Shown here: positions 1 through 11,037 of the stretch, in pieces
Numbering within the stretch: the stretch's first letter is position 1
Layout: every line of letters starts with the position of its first letter
Assembly (NCBI GenBank): GCA_009746045.1
Contig: RPFO01000315.1
Span: 62,001-126,000, forward strand
DNA: 64,000 nt
DNA from: Mesostigma viride
Lineage: Eukaryota; Streptophyta; Mesostigmatophyceae; Mesostigmatales; Mesostigmataceae
Direction of reading: 5' to 3'
Program-made: the position numbers and the translations under genes
The notes under the pieces: model-generated
Told to the model about the DNA's origin: nothing
What the model saw: the letters and a program-made list of their open reading frames with translations, nothing else
The model's database searches: none

Positions 1-148
1 AACTGATCGGGGAGTATATGCGACGTTACAACCCGCTGCTGCGTCAGTTTGTGTCCGACGCGAACCGTGTATGGAACCAAGGGCGGATCCAGGTGTCGGC
101 GCACTACGAGCCGGAAGTCGACACGGCCGAGGTGTTTCTGCTGCCGGG
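1..148 (+). CDS. Helitron copy A N-terminal exon (partial)
   Basis: The first bases read EYMRRYNPLLRQF and end EVFLLPG before a GTGAGT donor at 149. This aligns with copy B exons at 54,994-55,191 and 59,775-59,972, which read EYLLTYNPLLQQF and end EIFLLPR at the same kind of donor, with the same phase 2. It is the region just before the Rep domain of Helitron proteins. The exon start lies outside the window. No catalytic residue is expected here. Confidence 0.75.
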
Positions 149-305
149 GTGAGTTGCGCATAAGTTATTGCTGCTGCTGTGGACCTCAAGCTTGTCTTTT
201 GGGGAAGGGCCTTGTCCAGGTTTACCGCTGCTTCTGTTGAGAGTTTCTTAGACTGTCGTTGTGTTGTCTCGGTTGGCTGTCTTACGGGGATTGTTGCTTG
301 AGCAG

Positions 306-583
306 GGACCAGAGGACTGCACAGCCGGGTGTGTTTCGTGCCACCGTGGAGGCACCTCCTCCACCAAATGATGCGGCAACGGTGGAGAAGAGGAAGTCTC
401 GTGCGCGATCGGGAAAGTCGCGTGAGCAGCCGGCGCAGGAGGAAGGGGGGGTGAGGATGCGCCGGCGGGGCGTGAGGAGGGGGGGCCCAGCACGCAAGCT
501 GCTGCTAGTGGGCAACCGGCAGTTGGCGCTCGGGAGGGAGCGGAAGCGGATGGAGAGGATGCACCTGCAGGCAGGGATTCCGT
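306..583 (+). CDS. Helitron copy A linker exon before Rep
   Basis: The acceptor GAGCAG ends at 305. The exon opens DQRTAQPGVFRATVE, matching GQRNAQPGHFRVDVVE at 61,811 in copy B, in the same phase. In copy B the reading runs straight into Rep. Here it continues into about 80 residues absent from copy B, rich in Arg, Pro, Glu and Gly (for example RRRGVRRGG), before a satellite-filled intron. The donor is uncertain: GT at 582, 584 or 588. The phase of the 3172 exon fits donors at 582 or 588 better than 584. The extra segment is probably a disordered basic linker; its role is unknown. Confidence 0.6.
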
Positions 584-655
584 GTACGTGATTTTTGGTT
601 GTGGGGTTGTATTGTCGTGCATTGGACGTTGCACTGCGCATGGAATCAGGAGTTG
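584..655 (+). other. 5' part of satellite-bearing intron
   Basis: Non-coding stretch between the linker exon and the first satellite array. It shows no motif beyond the candidate donors at its left edge. Confidence 0.4.
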
Positions 656-2905
656 TTGTTCCTCCCAAGTTTCAGCCCAATCCAAGCTTGTTTGCATATT
701 TTAGGACCATGGCCCATCCCTAACGGTGGGCACGTGCTAGTGCGCGCAAGGGACCATGGCACCCCTTGGCAATGTCCACCCCCCTCAATTGATAGACCTG
801 CAAGCCCCCACTTTGCCCACATGATGGATGAGTGTGGAGAAAACCTCCTTCCAAGTTTTAGCCCAATCCAAGCTCGTTTGCATAGTTTAGGACCCTGGCC
901 CACCCCTAACGGTGGGCATGTGCTAGCGCACGCAAAGGACCATGGCACCCCCTGGCAATGTCCACCCCCCTCAAATGATAGACCTGCAAGCCCCCACTTT
1001 GGACACATGATGGACTAGTGTGGAGAAAACCTCCTTCCAAGTTTCAGCCCATCCAAGCTCGTTTGCATATGTAAGGACCATGGCCCACCCCTAACGGTGG
1101 GCACGTGCTAGCGCGAGCGAGGGACCATGGCATCCCCTGGCAATGCCCCCCCCCTCAAATGATGGACCTGCAAGCCCCCACTTTGGATACATGATGGACT
1201 AGTGTGGAGAAAACCTCCTTCCAAGTTTTAGCACAATCCAAGCTCGTTTGCATATTTTATGACCATGGCCCATTACTAACGGTGCGCATGTGCTAGCGCG
1301 CGCAAAGGACCATGGCAGCCCCTGGCAATGTCCATCCCCTCAAATGATGGACCTGCAACCCCCACTTTGCCCACATGATGGACTAGTGTGGAGAAAACCT
1401 CCTCCCAAGTTTCAGCCCAATCCAAGCTCGTTTGCATATTTTAGGACCCTGGCCCACCCCTAACGGTGGGCATGTGCTAGTGCGAGCATGGGACCATGGC
1501 ACACCCTGGCAATGTCCACCCCCCTCAAATGATAGACCTGCAAGCCCCCACTTTGGATACATGATGGACTAGTGTGGGGCAAACCTCGTCCCAAGTTTCA
1601 GCCCCATCCAAACTCGTTTGCATATTTTAGGACCATGGCCCATGACTAACGGTGGGCATGTGCTAGTGCGCGTAAGGGACCATGGCACCCCATGGCAATG
1701 TCCACCCCCCCAAATGATAGACCTGCAAGCCACCACTTTGCCACATGATGGATGAGTGTGGGGCAAACCTCGTTCCAAGTTTCAGCCCAATCCAAGCTCG
1801 TTTGCATATTTAAGGACCCTGGCCCACTCCTAACGGTGGGCATGTGCTAGTGAGAGCAAGGGACCATGGCACCCCATGGCAGTGCCCCCCCCCTCAAATG
1901 ATAGACCTGCAAGCCCCCACTTTGGATACATGATGGACTAGGGTGGAGAAAACCTCCTTCCAAGTTTCAGCCCAATCCAAGCTGGTTTGCATATTTTAGG
2001 ACCATGGCCCATGACTAACGGGGGGCACGTGCTAGCGCGCACAAGAAGCCATGGCACCCCATGGCAATGCCCCCCCCCCTCAAATGATAGACCTGCAAGC
2101 CCCCACTTTGCACACATGATGGACTAGTGTGGAGAAAACCTCCTTCCAAGTTTCAGCCCAATCCAAGCTCGTTTGCATATTTTAGGACCTGGCCCACCCC
2201 TAACGGTGGGCATGTGCTAGTGAGAGCAAGGGACCATGGCACCCCATGGCAATGCCCCCCCCCTCAAATGATAGACCTGCAAGCCCCCACTTTGGATACA
2301 TGATGGACTAGTGTGGAGAAAACCTCCTTCCAAGTTTCAGCCCAATCCAAGCTCGTTTGCATATTTTAGACCATGGCCCATGACTAACGGTGGGCATGTG
2401 CTAGTGCGCACAAGGGACCATGGCACCCTCTGGCAATGTCCACCCCCCTCAAATGATAGACCTGCAAGCCCCCACTTTGGATACATGATGGACTAGTGTG
2501 GAGAAAACCTCCTTCCAAGTTTCAGCTTAATCCAAGCTCGTTTGCATATTTTAGGACCATGGCCCATGACTAACGGTGGGCATGTGCTAGTGCGCGCAAG
2601 GGACCATGGCACCCTCTGGCAATGTCCACCCCCCTCAAATGATAGACCTGCAAGCCCCCACTTTGGATACATGATGGACTAGTGTGGAGAAAACCTCCTT
2701 CCAAGTTTCAGCCCAATCCAAGCTCGTTTGCATATTTTAGGACCATGGCCCATGACTAACGGTGGGCATGTGCTAGTGCGCGCAAGGGACCATGGCACCC
2801 TCTGGCAATGTCCACCCCCCTCAAATGATAGACCTGCAAGCCCCCACTTTGGATACATGATGGACTAGTGTGGAGCAAACCTCCTTCCAAGTTTCAGCCC
2901 AATCC
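656..2905 (+). repeat. 186-bp satellite, array 1 (about 12 copies)
   Basis: Head-to-tail copies of a unit of about 186 bp; starts of GTGTGGAGAAAACC at 2311, 2496 and 2682 give 185-186 bp spacing. Landmarks in each unit: CCAAGTTTCAGCCCAATCCA, TTTGCATATTTTAGGACC, GTGCTAGYGCGCGCAAGG and ATGATGGACTAGTG. Copies differ by scattered substitutions. Both array edges fall in the CCAAGTTTCAGCCC segment. The array lies wholly in an intron of the copy A gene. Short open frames inside it are by-products of the repeat. Confidence 0.95.
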
Positions 2906-3171
2906 ATGCTTGGGCTTGACGCTAAGGATCCATGCATGGGTTTGTGGGGTGGCTGGCATGCATGCGTGCATGTGGTAGGAGGATTGCATGCGCGAGTGCG
3001 TTTGATTTTTTTCCACCCTGCGCTAGGGGCAGATTGATGGTTTTTATGTTCGCGTGGTGCTGTTTGAAACTTGGTATCGATGTGAGCGAGTAGCCCTAGC
3101 CTAATGTTTACCTCTACCTGGGGGGCCACCGCCTTGTTGTCGTCGTTATGGCGGGTCGGCTGGGTACACAG
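2906..3171 (+). other. 3' part of intron with one inverted minisatellite unit
   Basis: At about 2928-2975 there is the reverse complement of the GCATGCATGCCAGCCACCCC minisatellite that is abundant from 39 kb onward, here as a lone unit. The rest is unremarkable. The intron ends in TACACAG at 3171, chosen because the Rep reading frame becomes alignable to copy B right after it. Confidence 0.5.
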
Positions 3172-5131
3172 TGATCACCGCGAACGGCCGGTGCCCCCTT
3201 TCAAAACCAAGGTGGTGAAGCCGGGCGCGCAAGGCCAGCGGTACCAGATCGAGCTGCCGCTCGGGAACACGGCGTACATGCCGTTGGCGTTCCCTGTCAT
3301 CCACTCAGAGGGCACGGGCGGGTGGGGCTACCGCTACGACGAGAACGAGCGCCGCTTGCAGGAGGAGGGCCATCTGCAGCAGGTGCTCAAGTTCATGTTC
3401 TACGCGGAGCGGCGGCTTGTCGGCAAGATCTTCCTGGCGCAGCTGTATGCGCTTCACGGCTTCTCGAACAAGGAGGACCAACAGCTGACGTACATCCGCG
3501 GGGAGGAGAAGAACACCAACCGGCTGCGCATGGATACGAAGGACAACATCAAAGAGGGCTTGAAGCGTCTCGACCGGCTGGGGGACAGGCGGGGATGGAC
3601 CGAGGACAACTGGGACGAGATCGCCAACGAGGAGGACGAGAGTCGCGTGCCCAAGGACCTGAGGCTGGGCACCGAGGTCGTGCTGCCGTCGAGCAGCGGG
3701 ATAGGCTGGCGCGCTCGGGCGTCGGCCATCCAGGACAACATGGCGGCGATCGCGGCGGATGGCGGGCCGTCGCTGTTCGTCACCATGACGTGCAACATCC
3801 GGTGGCCCGAGATCACGGACAACCTGCCCAAGGTGGCCGAGGGCGAGAAGCAGCCGAGCGCGTACGACTACCCGGAGATCGTCGCGCGCGTGTTCAAGCA
3901 GAAGCTGCACGTGATGCTGACCGCCATCCGCAACGGTATGTTCGGCGCCAAGCCGGTGTACTTGATCTACGTGATCGAGTACCAGACGCGCGGCCTGCCC
4001 CACGCTCACATCATCTTCCGGCTGCCCGACGGGCACCACCCCACGATGTCCAACGGGAAGATCGACGAGTTCATGTGGGCGGAGCTGCCGCCCAAGGAGG
4101 TGGCGGATGGGCGGCTGCGCAAGCTGGTCCTTGAGCACATGGTGCACAACCACCACAAGGGCACCAAGTGCATGAAGGACCGCAGGGGCCAGCACGTTCC
4201 GATGCCGCCGCGCGGCACCGTCCGCGACGAGGTCGTTGCCGAGTCCACCAACGCCGAGGGAGTGACCATACTGCCGGACTTGTACGACGAGCGGCCGCCC
4301 ACGCCGGAGGAGAGCAGCGACAGCGACGACGGCGGCTACCGCCCTCGGCGCGGCCCGCCCACTTGCGCCAAGCGGTTCCCGCAGGCCTTCTGCGACGAGA
4401 CGTACGAGGACGTGCGCGGGTTCATCCACCCGCGGCGGCGGCCCACGAGCAAGCTCAACTCGTGGATCGTGCCCTACTGCGCGGCGCTGCTGCTGCTGCT
4501 CGCGTGCCACATCAACGTCGAGGTGGTCGCGCGCACGCAGGTGGTGATGTACTTGAACAAGTACATCAACAAAGGTCACGAGAAGTCGGAGATCCGAGTC
4601 GTGCAATGCGGGGACGAGCCGGCCGAGTACCTGGAGGCACGCGTGGTAAGTTCCCGCTGTGTCTCGCGTATCATCTGTCACATACGATGTCGCTCGTGTT
4701 TTGCAACGTTGGTTCCGGCGGGGGTGCGTGCCGCGATGTCGTGCGTAAGCGCTCGCGCTTTGTGCTCATTGACTCTTCTGCTGTGCACTCGTGCTGGTGT
4801 GCGCGTCCGGTCGCGAGTGCAGGTGCCCGCGATGCGTGCCATCTGGGTCATCCTCGGCTTCCCTGAACGGCTCATGGAGCCCGGGTGCGAGCTGCTGGAC
4901 GTGCACGAAGAGGACCAACAAAAGCTCGCGTTCAAGCAGGGCATGAAGCAGTCGATGAAGAGCGCGTTGGGCGAGCGTTCGGAGACGACGCTCACCATGT
5001 ACTTTGCGCGCCCCAGCGAGATTCACTACCCGGGAATGGGTGCGCTAACGTACAAGGAGTTCTTCGAGCGGTACCGCGTCGAGAGGCCTCGCGGCTTTGA
5101 CGGCTCGGGCAGGCGCAGGCCGGATCACGCG
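3172..5131 (+). CDS. Helitron Rep (HUH nuclease) domain, copy A
   Basis: Two exons, 3172-4645 and 4823-5131, both in phase 0 after the first codon. This is the Helitron_like_N family: a Rep-type endonuclease that nicks and rejoins DNA strands through catalytic tyrosines, acting in the nucleus. Visible features: YVIEYQTRGLPHAHIIF, with the two HUH histidines at 4001 and 4007; a WIVPYCAALL...CHINVEV stretch; the two-tyrosine motif YLNKYINKG, tyrosine codons at 4550 and 4562; then ILGFPERLMEPGCELLDVH, usual after the Rep core. An acid cluster EESSDSDDGG lies near 4310. All catalytic residues are present and no stop interrupts the exons, so the domain looks intact. Similarity to copy B is high but clearly not recent. 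Confidence 0.92.
4646..4822 (+). other. Stop-free in-frame intron in Rep
   Basis: GTAAGT donor at 4646 and GTGCAG acceptor ending at 4822, 177 nt (59 codons), with no stop in the Rep frame. Copy B has an intron at the same point (63,219-63,406, 188 nt, not a multiple of 3), and the retained 59 residues have no counterpart there. So it is an intron, although retention would not break the frame. Confidence 0.8.
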
Positions 5132-5273
5132 GTGAGTCGGTTGTCCGGTCCAGGATTTATTTGCCGCGTCGGTTAATTTCTCTGTCATTTTTTGTGCGCA
5201 TGGGTCGCATGTGAGCTGAATTTTATTTATTTTTTTGCCGACTACCGTGCTTCGTGGTGCGATCGATCGGCAG

Positions 5274-5324
5274 CTGTACCAAGAAGCTCCGGCGAATGCG
5301 CTGAGATACGGCGGTGCTGCCAAG
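5274..5324 (+). CDS. Helitron copy A micro-exon (17 codons)
   Basis: Acceptor CGGCAG ends at 5273 and donor GTGCGT starts at 5325. The exon is 51 nt in phase 0 and encodes LYQEAPANALRYGGAAK. It lies between the Rep and helicase parts. The preceding intron (5132-5273) starts GTGAGT and is short and T-rich; the following one holds satellite array 2. The exon is called from splice sites and phase only. Confidence 0.55.
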
Positions 5325-5417
5325 GTGCGTGGACTTGCGAGGCTCGATCAAACGACCGTTTGGGGTTTTAAGTGTCGTGGCTTTGCGTTGTATGATGATT
5401 CAATCTGCAGCTTGGAT

Positions 5418-6292
5418 GTGTGTCCACCCCCCCCAACCGATGGACCTGCAAGCCCCCACTTTGCACACATGATGGACTAGTGTGGGGCAAGGCTCCTGCC
5501 AAGTTTCAGCTCCATCCAAGCTCGTTTGCATATTTTAGGGCCCTGGCCCACCCCTAAGCGTGGGCACCTGCTAGCGCGTGCATGGGACCATGGCACCCCC
5601 TGGCAATGCCCCCCCCTCAAATGATGGACCTGCAAGCCCCCACTTTGCCCACATGATCAACTAGTGTGGGGCAAGGCTCCTTGCAAGTTTCAGCCCGATC
5701 CAAGCTCGTTTGCATATTTTAGGACCCACGCCCGCCCCTACGCGCGGGCACTTCTAGCGCGCGCATGGGACCATGGCACACCCTGGCAATGGCCCCCCCC
5801 CTCAAATGATGGACCTGCAAGCCCCCACTTTGCCTACATGATGGACTAGTGTGGGGCATGCCTCCTGCCAAGTTTCAGCCCGATCCAAGCTCGTTTGCAT
5901 ATTTTAGGACCATGGCCCACCCCTACGGGCGCGCACGTTCTAGCGCGCGCATGGGACCATGGCACACCCTGGCAATGCCCCCCCCCTCAAATGATGGACC
6001 TGCAAGCCCCCACTTTGCCCACATCATGGACTAGTGTGGGGCAACCGTCCTCCCAAGTTTCAGCCCCATCCAACCCCGTTTGCATATTTTAGGACCCTGG
6101 CCCACCCCTAAGGGTGAGCACGTGCTAGCGCGCGCATGGGACCATGGCACCCCCTGGCAATGCCCCCCCCCTCAAATGATGGACCTGCAAGCCCCCACTT
6201 TGCATACATGATGGACTAGTGTGGGGCAAGCCTCCCCCAAGTTTCAGCCCGATCCCAGCTCGTTTGCATATTTTAGGACCCTGGCCCATCCC
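5418..6292 (+). repeat. 186-bp satellite, array 2 (about 4.7 copies)
   Basis: Same unit and orientation as array 1, lying in the intron after the micro-exon. These copies share variants such as GTGTGGGGCAAGCC and CATGGGACCATGG, so they are closer to each other than to array 1. The right edge stops after CTGGCCCATCCCTA and passes directly into AAATTTTTTCCACC repeats. Confidence 0.93.
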
Positions 6293-6370
6293 TATAAATT
6301 TTTTCCACCACCCTTGTGGTTCGGAAGCTATGCTGAATTTTTTTCACCACCCTTGTGAATTTTTTGGTGT
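6293..6370 (+). repeat. GAAGCTATGCTGAATTTTT minisatellite, about two units
   Basis: Two partial units of the repeat with CACCACCCTTGTGG and GGAAGCTATGCTGAA. The same family is expanded in copy B introns at 53,950-54,235, 58,731-59,016 and 60,810-61,682. Both Helitron copies therefore carry it in introns. Confidence 0.75.
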
Positions 6371-6446
6371 TGCTTGGAGGTGTGGACACTGATCGTCGTG
6401 CGCAACATTTCGGCTGGCTACGTCTTTTGCGTTTCATGTCGTGCAG

Positions 6447-6488
6447 CCGCCAACGGGCGCAAAGGGCGCGGACCGTGACACCTCCAAC
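6447..6488 (+). CDS. Helitron copy A micro-exon (14 codons)
   Basis: Acceptor GTGCAG ends at 6446 and donor GTGAGT starts at 6489. The 42-nt exon in phase 0 reads PPTGAKGADRDTSN. It bridges the satellite-bearing intron and the helicase exon. The call rests on splice sites and phase. Confidence 0.5.
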
Positions 6489-6625
6489 GTGAGTGGGATC
6501 TGCCGGGTTTTCCAATAGTTCGCCTATCAAAGTTCCCATCCCTTCGTGTAAGTGATCTCATCATTAGCTCACGATGCCATCGTCGTTCTTTGTGACGTAT
6601 GCCGGTTGCGCATCTGTGTGCACAG

Positions 6626-9218
6626 ATCATCATGTGTCGCGGCAAGACCGGCGCGCGCTGGTTTATCGTGCCGCGGGAGCGCCGCCACTATTGCCGCCTG
6701 CGGATCGTTGACATGCGCAACCCCAACCTGTTCCGCCTGAGCGTGCTGCTGTTAAAGCGCCCGGGCACGTCATTCCAATCGCTGCGCACCGTGGACGGCG
6801 TCGAGATGACATACGAGAGGGCGTGTCGTCAGCTGGGCCTGCTCGAGGACGACAACGAGGCGGTCGAGACGATGCGTCAGGCCACGAAGCGCTTCTGCCT
6901 CCCGCACCAGGTGCGCCGCCTGTTCGCCGTCCTGGTGCTGCAGAAGCTCGCGACCCCCGAGCAGCTCTGGAAGTTCAAGGACGAGATGTCGCGCGACCAC
7001 GTCTTCAACGCGTACGACGTGCGCCGCGGCTGGGGCACGGCCCTCAAGCGCGCGGTGCCCCGGATGGACCGGGATGTTGCGCTCGCACGCACGCTCGCCT
7101 ACCTGGACAGGCGGCTCGGGGCGCAGGGCTACAACGTGTGGGAGCTCGAGCCGGAGATCAACGAGCAGCGGCTGGCGGGCGTCGACGTGTGCCGGTCGCG
7201 CGACTTTGGCGCGCCGGAAGAGGAGGTGATCGAGCCGCCGGACACGTCCAAGTTCTTGCTGGAGCAGTCGCTGGCGTACAACTTCATCATGGGGTGCGTG
7301 AACGGGGATCGCCCGCAGCGCCGCCTCTTCGTGGACGGCCCCGCCGGCACGGGCAAGACCACGGTGCTGAACGCGGTGATGCAGGAGTGCGCGCGCACGG
7401 GGCGCGAGGTCATCCCCATGGCCTTCACCGGGGTGGCGTCGCTGCAGTTGCGCGGCGGCCGCACCTCGCACTTCTGTTGCGGCTTCCCATTGGCGATGGA
7501 GCTAGAGCACGGCTCCGGCATCTCCAAGGAGTCCGAGCGTGGCAGGGCGCTGATCCGGGCGGGCGCCATCATCGTGGACGAGGTCGGCATGATGAACAAG
7601 AACCTGGTGCACTCGATGGACAGGCTTCTGCGCGATCTCATGGGGAAGAGGGACGAACCCTTTGGCGGCAAGCTGGTTGTCTTTGCGGGCGACTTTCGGC
7701 AGGTCGCGCCCGTCGTGGAGGGCGCCGGGCCGTCGGCCACGCTGGATGCCAGCGTCACGAATTCGTCGCTGTGGCCGGGCGTCACAAGGCTGAGCTTGAC
7801 GACCAACCACCGCTCCAAAAACGACCCCAAGTACTGCGACATGCTCCTCGAGGTGGGCGGGGACAGGGTCGCGTGCGTGCCCGTCCCGGACAGCCGCACG
7901 GGCGTGGCCGTGCCCATGGTGCCTCTGCCGCTCGTGCCGCGGGTGGACACTGAGGAGGAGCTGCTCAACCACGCGTTCCCCGACGTGTACGACTCGCATC
8001 ATTGCATGCAGTCCGCGGTCGTCGTGGCCACCAACGCCAAGCGCGACGAGATCAACAAGAAGATGCTGGAGCGCTTGCGCGGCAATGTCAAGACGGCGCA
8101 TAGCTACGACGCGCTCAAGGACGAGTCGCACAAGACCGAGGTGCCGCACCAGACGCTCAACATGGTGAGGCAGGCGGGCGTCCCGGAGCACCAGCTCGAG
8201 TGGAAGCCGGGCGCGGTCGCCATGCTGACGCGCAACTTGTCGCACCGTGACGGCCTGCTGAACGGCACCCGAGTCGTGCTGGTCGACGAGCGCCAGTTCG
8301 TCTTCATTGTGCGCACGCTGGACGGCCGCGTGTTCGCCATCCCGCGGATCAAGTTCACCATCGCGGGTGACAAGTTCACCATCGTGCGCACGATGTACCC
8401 GATCGTGGTGAGTCTCGCTTTCCTCTGTGCGTGTTGCCGCGGGCGTCGTTTCGTCACGTTTCTCGTGCAAACCGTCTCATGCCGTCTGCACGGACGTCGT
8501 TTGGATGCTTGTCGTGCGCGTGGTTGCGTTCGTGCAGCTGGCGTGGGGCATCACCGTGCACAAGTGCCAGGGCCAGACGCTCCTGCGCGTCAGCGTGGAC
8601 TTTCGCGATGAGTATTTCGGCCACGGCATGCTGTACACGGCGCTCAGCCGCGTGGCGGGCTCGGCGCACATCCGCGGGTTGTTCGCCCACGTCATCGACG
8701 GCGTGGGCTACTGCAGGAACGTGGTGCTGCGTCCCATCCTCAAGAACGCGGGCATCATGCCCAGGGACTACCCGGAGGACGCGACGAGGCTGATGTTGCG
8801 CAGGAGGGCGCGCGACGTCGAGGACCGCGCGGCCGCGGGCGGCGATGACGACGACTGGGATATGATGGACCTGGGCGACGGGTTCGACGACATGGAGTAC
8901 GACAACCCGAACGACGAGGACGCGTACGAGCTCGGGGACAATGCGTTGGCCGCGGAGGCCGACGAGATGGATGGGGATGCCGCCACGCTGCGGTGGATGC
9001 TGCGCAACGGCGACCCGTTGGCGGAGGAGTTCCTGGAGCAGCACGAGGACGACGTGGATCGGGACTTCAACCCGTATGGGGACGACGCGCCTTCAGACGG
9101 CGACGACAGGGATGCCGACTACGAGACCCCGGACGAGGACGAGTCACCGCCGTTCTCGGCGGACAACATGTCGGAAGATGGGCTCTCGGGCATGAGCTTC
9201 ACCGATGAAAACCCGTTT
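6626..9218 (+). CDS. Helitron PIF1-like helicase domain, copy A
   Basis: Exons 6626-8407 and 8538-9218, joined in phase 0 (intron GTGAGT...GTGCAG, 130 nt). It is a superfamily 1B 5'-to-3' DNA helicase that unwinds the strand displaced after Rep nicking. The entry segment YCRLRIVDM...SFQSLRTVDG...LGLLEDDNE is typical of Helitron proteins between Rep and helicase. Motifs in order: Walker A GPAGTGKTT (about 7337), Walker B IIVDEVGMM (about 7570), VFAGDFRQVAP (about 7680), TTNHRS (about 7800), LLNGTRVVL (about 8262), then across the intron LAWGITVHKCQGQTL and YTALSRV (about 8633). All key motifs are intact. After the helicase, 8815-9218 encodes a strongly acidic tail rich in Asp and Glu that ends MSFTDENPF before GTCAGT at 9219. 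Confidence 0.93.
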
Positions 9219-9372
9219 GTCAGTCTTTCACTTGTATTTCTAGGTTCATAGAATCTTTTGCAGGCATGGATGTTGCGGGTTGTGTGCTTCTTGCCCTTCT
9301 TTTCTTTTCCCAGCAGGGACGGTGGTGACTTGCTTGGAGTCTTTGTCCTTTGTGTTTCTATGCGGACGGCAG

Positions 9373-9438
9373 GGCAGCGAAGGGGTGGGAATGCTGTCTC
9401 ATGGCACCGACTCGAGCTACGCGGATGAAAACCCGTTT
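9373..9438 (+). CDS. Duplicated exon 1 (SYADENPF ending)
   Basis: 66-nt phase-0 exon between CGGCAG (ends 9372) and GTGAGT (9439). It encodes 22 residues ending SYADENPF, echoing the TDENPF end of the preceding exon. It and the next exon lie in tandem copies of about 230 bp that include intron sequence, for example GTTGCGGGTTGTGTGCTT and CAGCAGGGACGGTGGTGACT. The DNA shows a segmental exon duplication. The acidic-polar peptide continues the linker between helicase and USP-like modules. Confidence 0.7.
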
Positions 9439-9607
9439 GTGAGTCCTCGATGTGTTTTCCTAGGTTCATAGAGGCTTTTTCGGGATGGCACGCGTGTATG
9501 TTGCGGGTTGTGTGCTTGTTGCCCTTCTTTCCTTTTCAGTTTTCCCAGCAGGGACGGTGGTGACTCGGTTGGAGTCTTTTTCCGTTTTGTTTCTATGCGG
9601 CCGGCAG

Positions 9608-9682
9608 GGCAGCGAAGGGGTGGGAATGTCGTCTCACGGCACCGACTCGCAAGTGTCAAGCTACGCGGATGAAAACCCGTTT
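9608..9682 (+). CDS. Duplicated exon 2 (SYADENPF ending)
   Basis: 75-nt phase-0 exon, a near copy of the exon at 9373-9438 with three extra codons (QVS) inserted before SYADENPF. Acceptor CGGCAG ends at 9607 and donor GTGAGT starts at 9683. Satellite array 3 starts about five bases after the donor, so the array replaces most of the intron. Confidence 0.7.
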
Positions 9683-9687
9683 GTGAG

Positions 9688-10984
9688 TCCACGTGCTAGT
9701 GCGCGCAAGGGACCATGACACCCCCTGGCAACGTCCACCCCCGTCAAACGATGCACCTGCAAGCCCCCACTTTGAACACATGATGGACTAGTGAGGGGGA
9801 AGCCTCCTCCCAAGTTTCAGCCCAATCCGAGCTCGTTTGCATGTTTTAGGACCCTGTCACACCCCTAAGGGCGGGCTTGTGCTAGCGTGCGCAAGGGACC
9901 ATGGCACGCCCTGGCGAAGTCCATCCCCACCAAACGATGGACCTGCAAGCCCCCACTTTGGACACATGATGGACTAGTAGAAGGCATGCCTCCTCCCAAG
10001 TTTCAGCCCCATCCAAGCTTGTTTGCATATTTTAGGACGCTGTCCCACCCCTAACGGTGGGCATGTGCTAGCGCGCGCAAGGGACCATGGCACGCCCTGG
10101 CCATGTCCACCCCCCCCAAACGATGGACCTGCAGGCCCCCACTTTGAACACATGATGGACTAGGGTGGGGCAAGCCTCCTCCCAAGTTTCAGCCCAATCC
10201 AAGCTCGTTTGCATGTTTTAGGACCCTGTCCCTCCCCTAAGGGCGGGCTTGTGCTAGCGCGAGCAAGGGACCATGGCACGCACTGGCCATGTCCACCCCC
10301 CTCAAACGATGGACCTGCAAGCCCCCACTTTGGACACATGATGGACTAATGTTGGGTAAACCTCCTCCCAAGTTTCAGCCCAATCCAAGCTCGTTTGCAT
10401 GTTTTAGGACCATGGCCCACCCCTAAGGGTGGGGTTGTGCTAGCGCGCGCAAGGGACCATGGCACCCCCTGGCCATGTCCACCCCCCTCAAACGATGGAC
10501 CTGCAAGCCCCCACTTTGGACACATGATGGCATAGTATGGGGCATGCCTCCTCCCAAGTTTCAACCCAATCCAAGCTCGTTTGCATATTTTAGGACCCTG
10601 TCCCAGCCCTACGGGCGGGCACGTGCTAGCACGCGCAAGGGACCATGGCACCCCCTGGCAAGGTCCACCCCCCTCAAACGATGGACCTGCAAGCCCCCAC
10701 TTTGCCCAAATGATGGACTAGCGGGGGCATGCCTCCTCCCAAGTTTCAGCCTGATCCGAGCTCGTTTGCATATTTTAGGGCCCTGGCCCACCCCTAAGGG
10801 CGGGCACGTGCTAGCGCGCGCAAGGGAGCATGACACCCCCTGGCAAGGTCCACCCCCCTCAAACGATGGACCTGCAAGCCCCCACTTTGCTCACATGATG
10901 GACTAGCGGGAGGCATGCCTCCTCCCAAGTTTCAGCCCGATCCAAGCTCGTTTGCATATTTTAGGACCCTGGCCCACCCCTAAC
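9688..10984 (+). repeat. 186-bp satellite, array 3 (about 7 copies)
   Basis: Same satellite and orientation as arrays 1 and 2, with local variants such as CCCCTCAAACGATGGACC and GGCATGCCTCCTCCCAAG. It begins within the donor region of one exon and ends 53 bases before the next acceptor (11,037), again filling an intron. The right edge CTGGCCCACCCCTAACG is at the same phase of the unit as array 2. Confidence 0.93.
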
Positions 10985-11037
10985 GATTGATGGTAATCGG
11001 GTTGGATTCTTCGTCCTTCATTTCTGATGCCCCGCAG

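Noticed and set aside
656-2905. CRISPR-like array
   Set aside because: Units are contiguous 186-bp satellites without unique spacers, in an intron of a eukaryotic transposon.
3305-4681. 458-codon antisense frame opposite Rep
   Set aside because: It is a shadow of the GC-rich Rep exon; the sense strand carries intact catalytic motifs.
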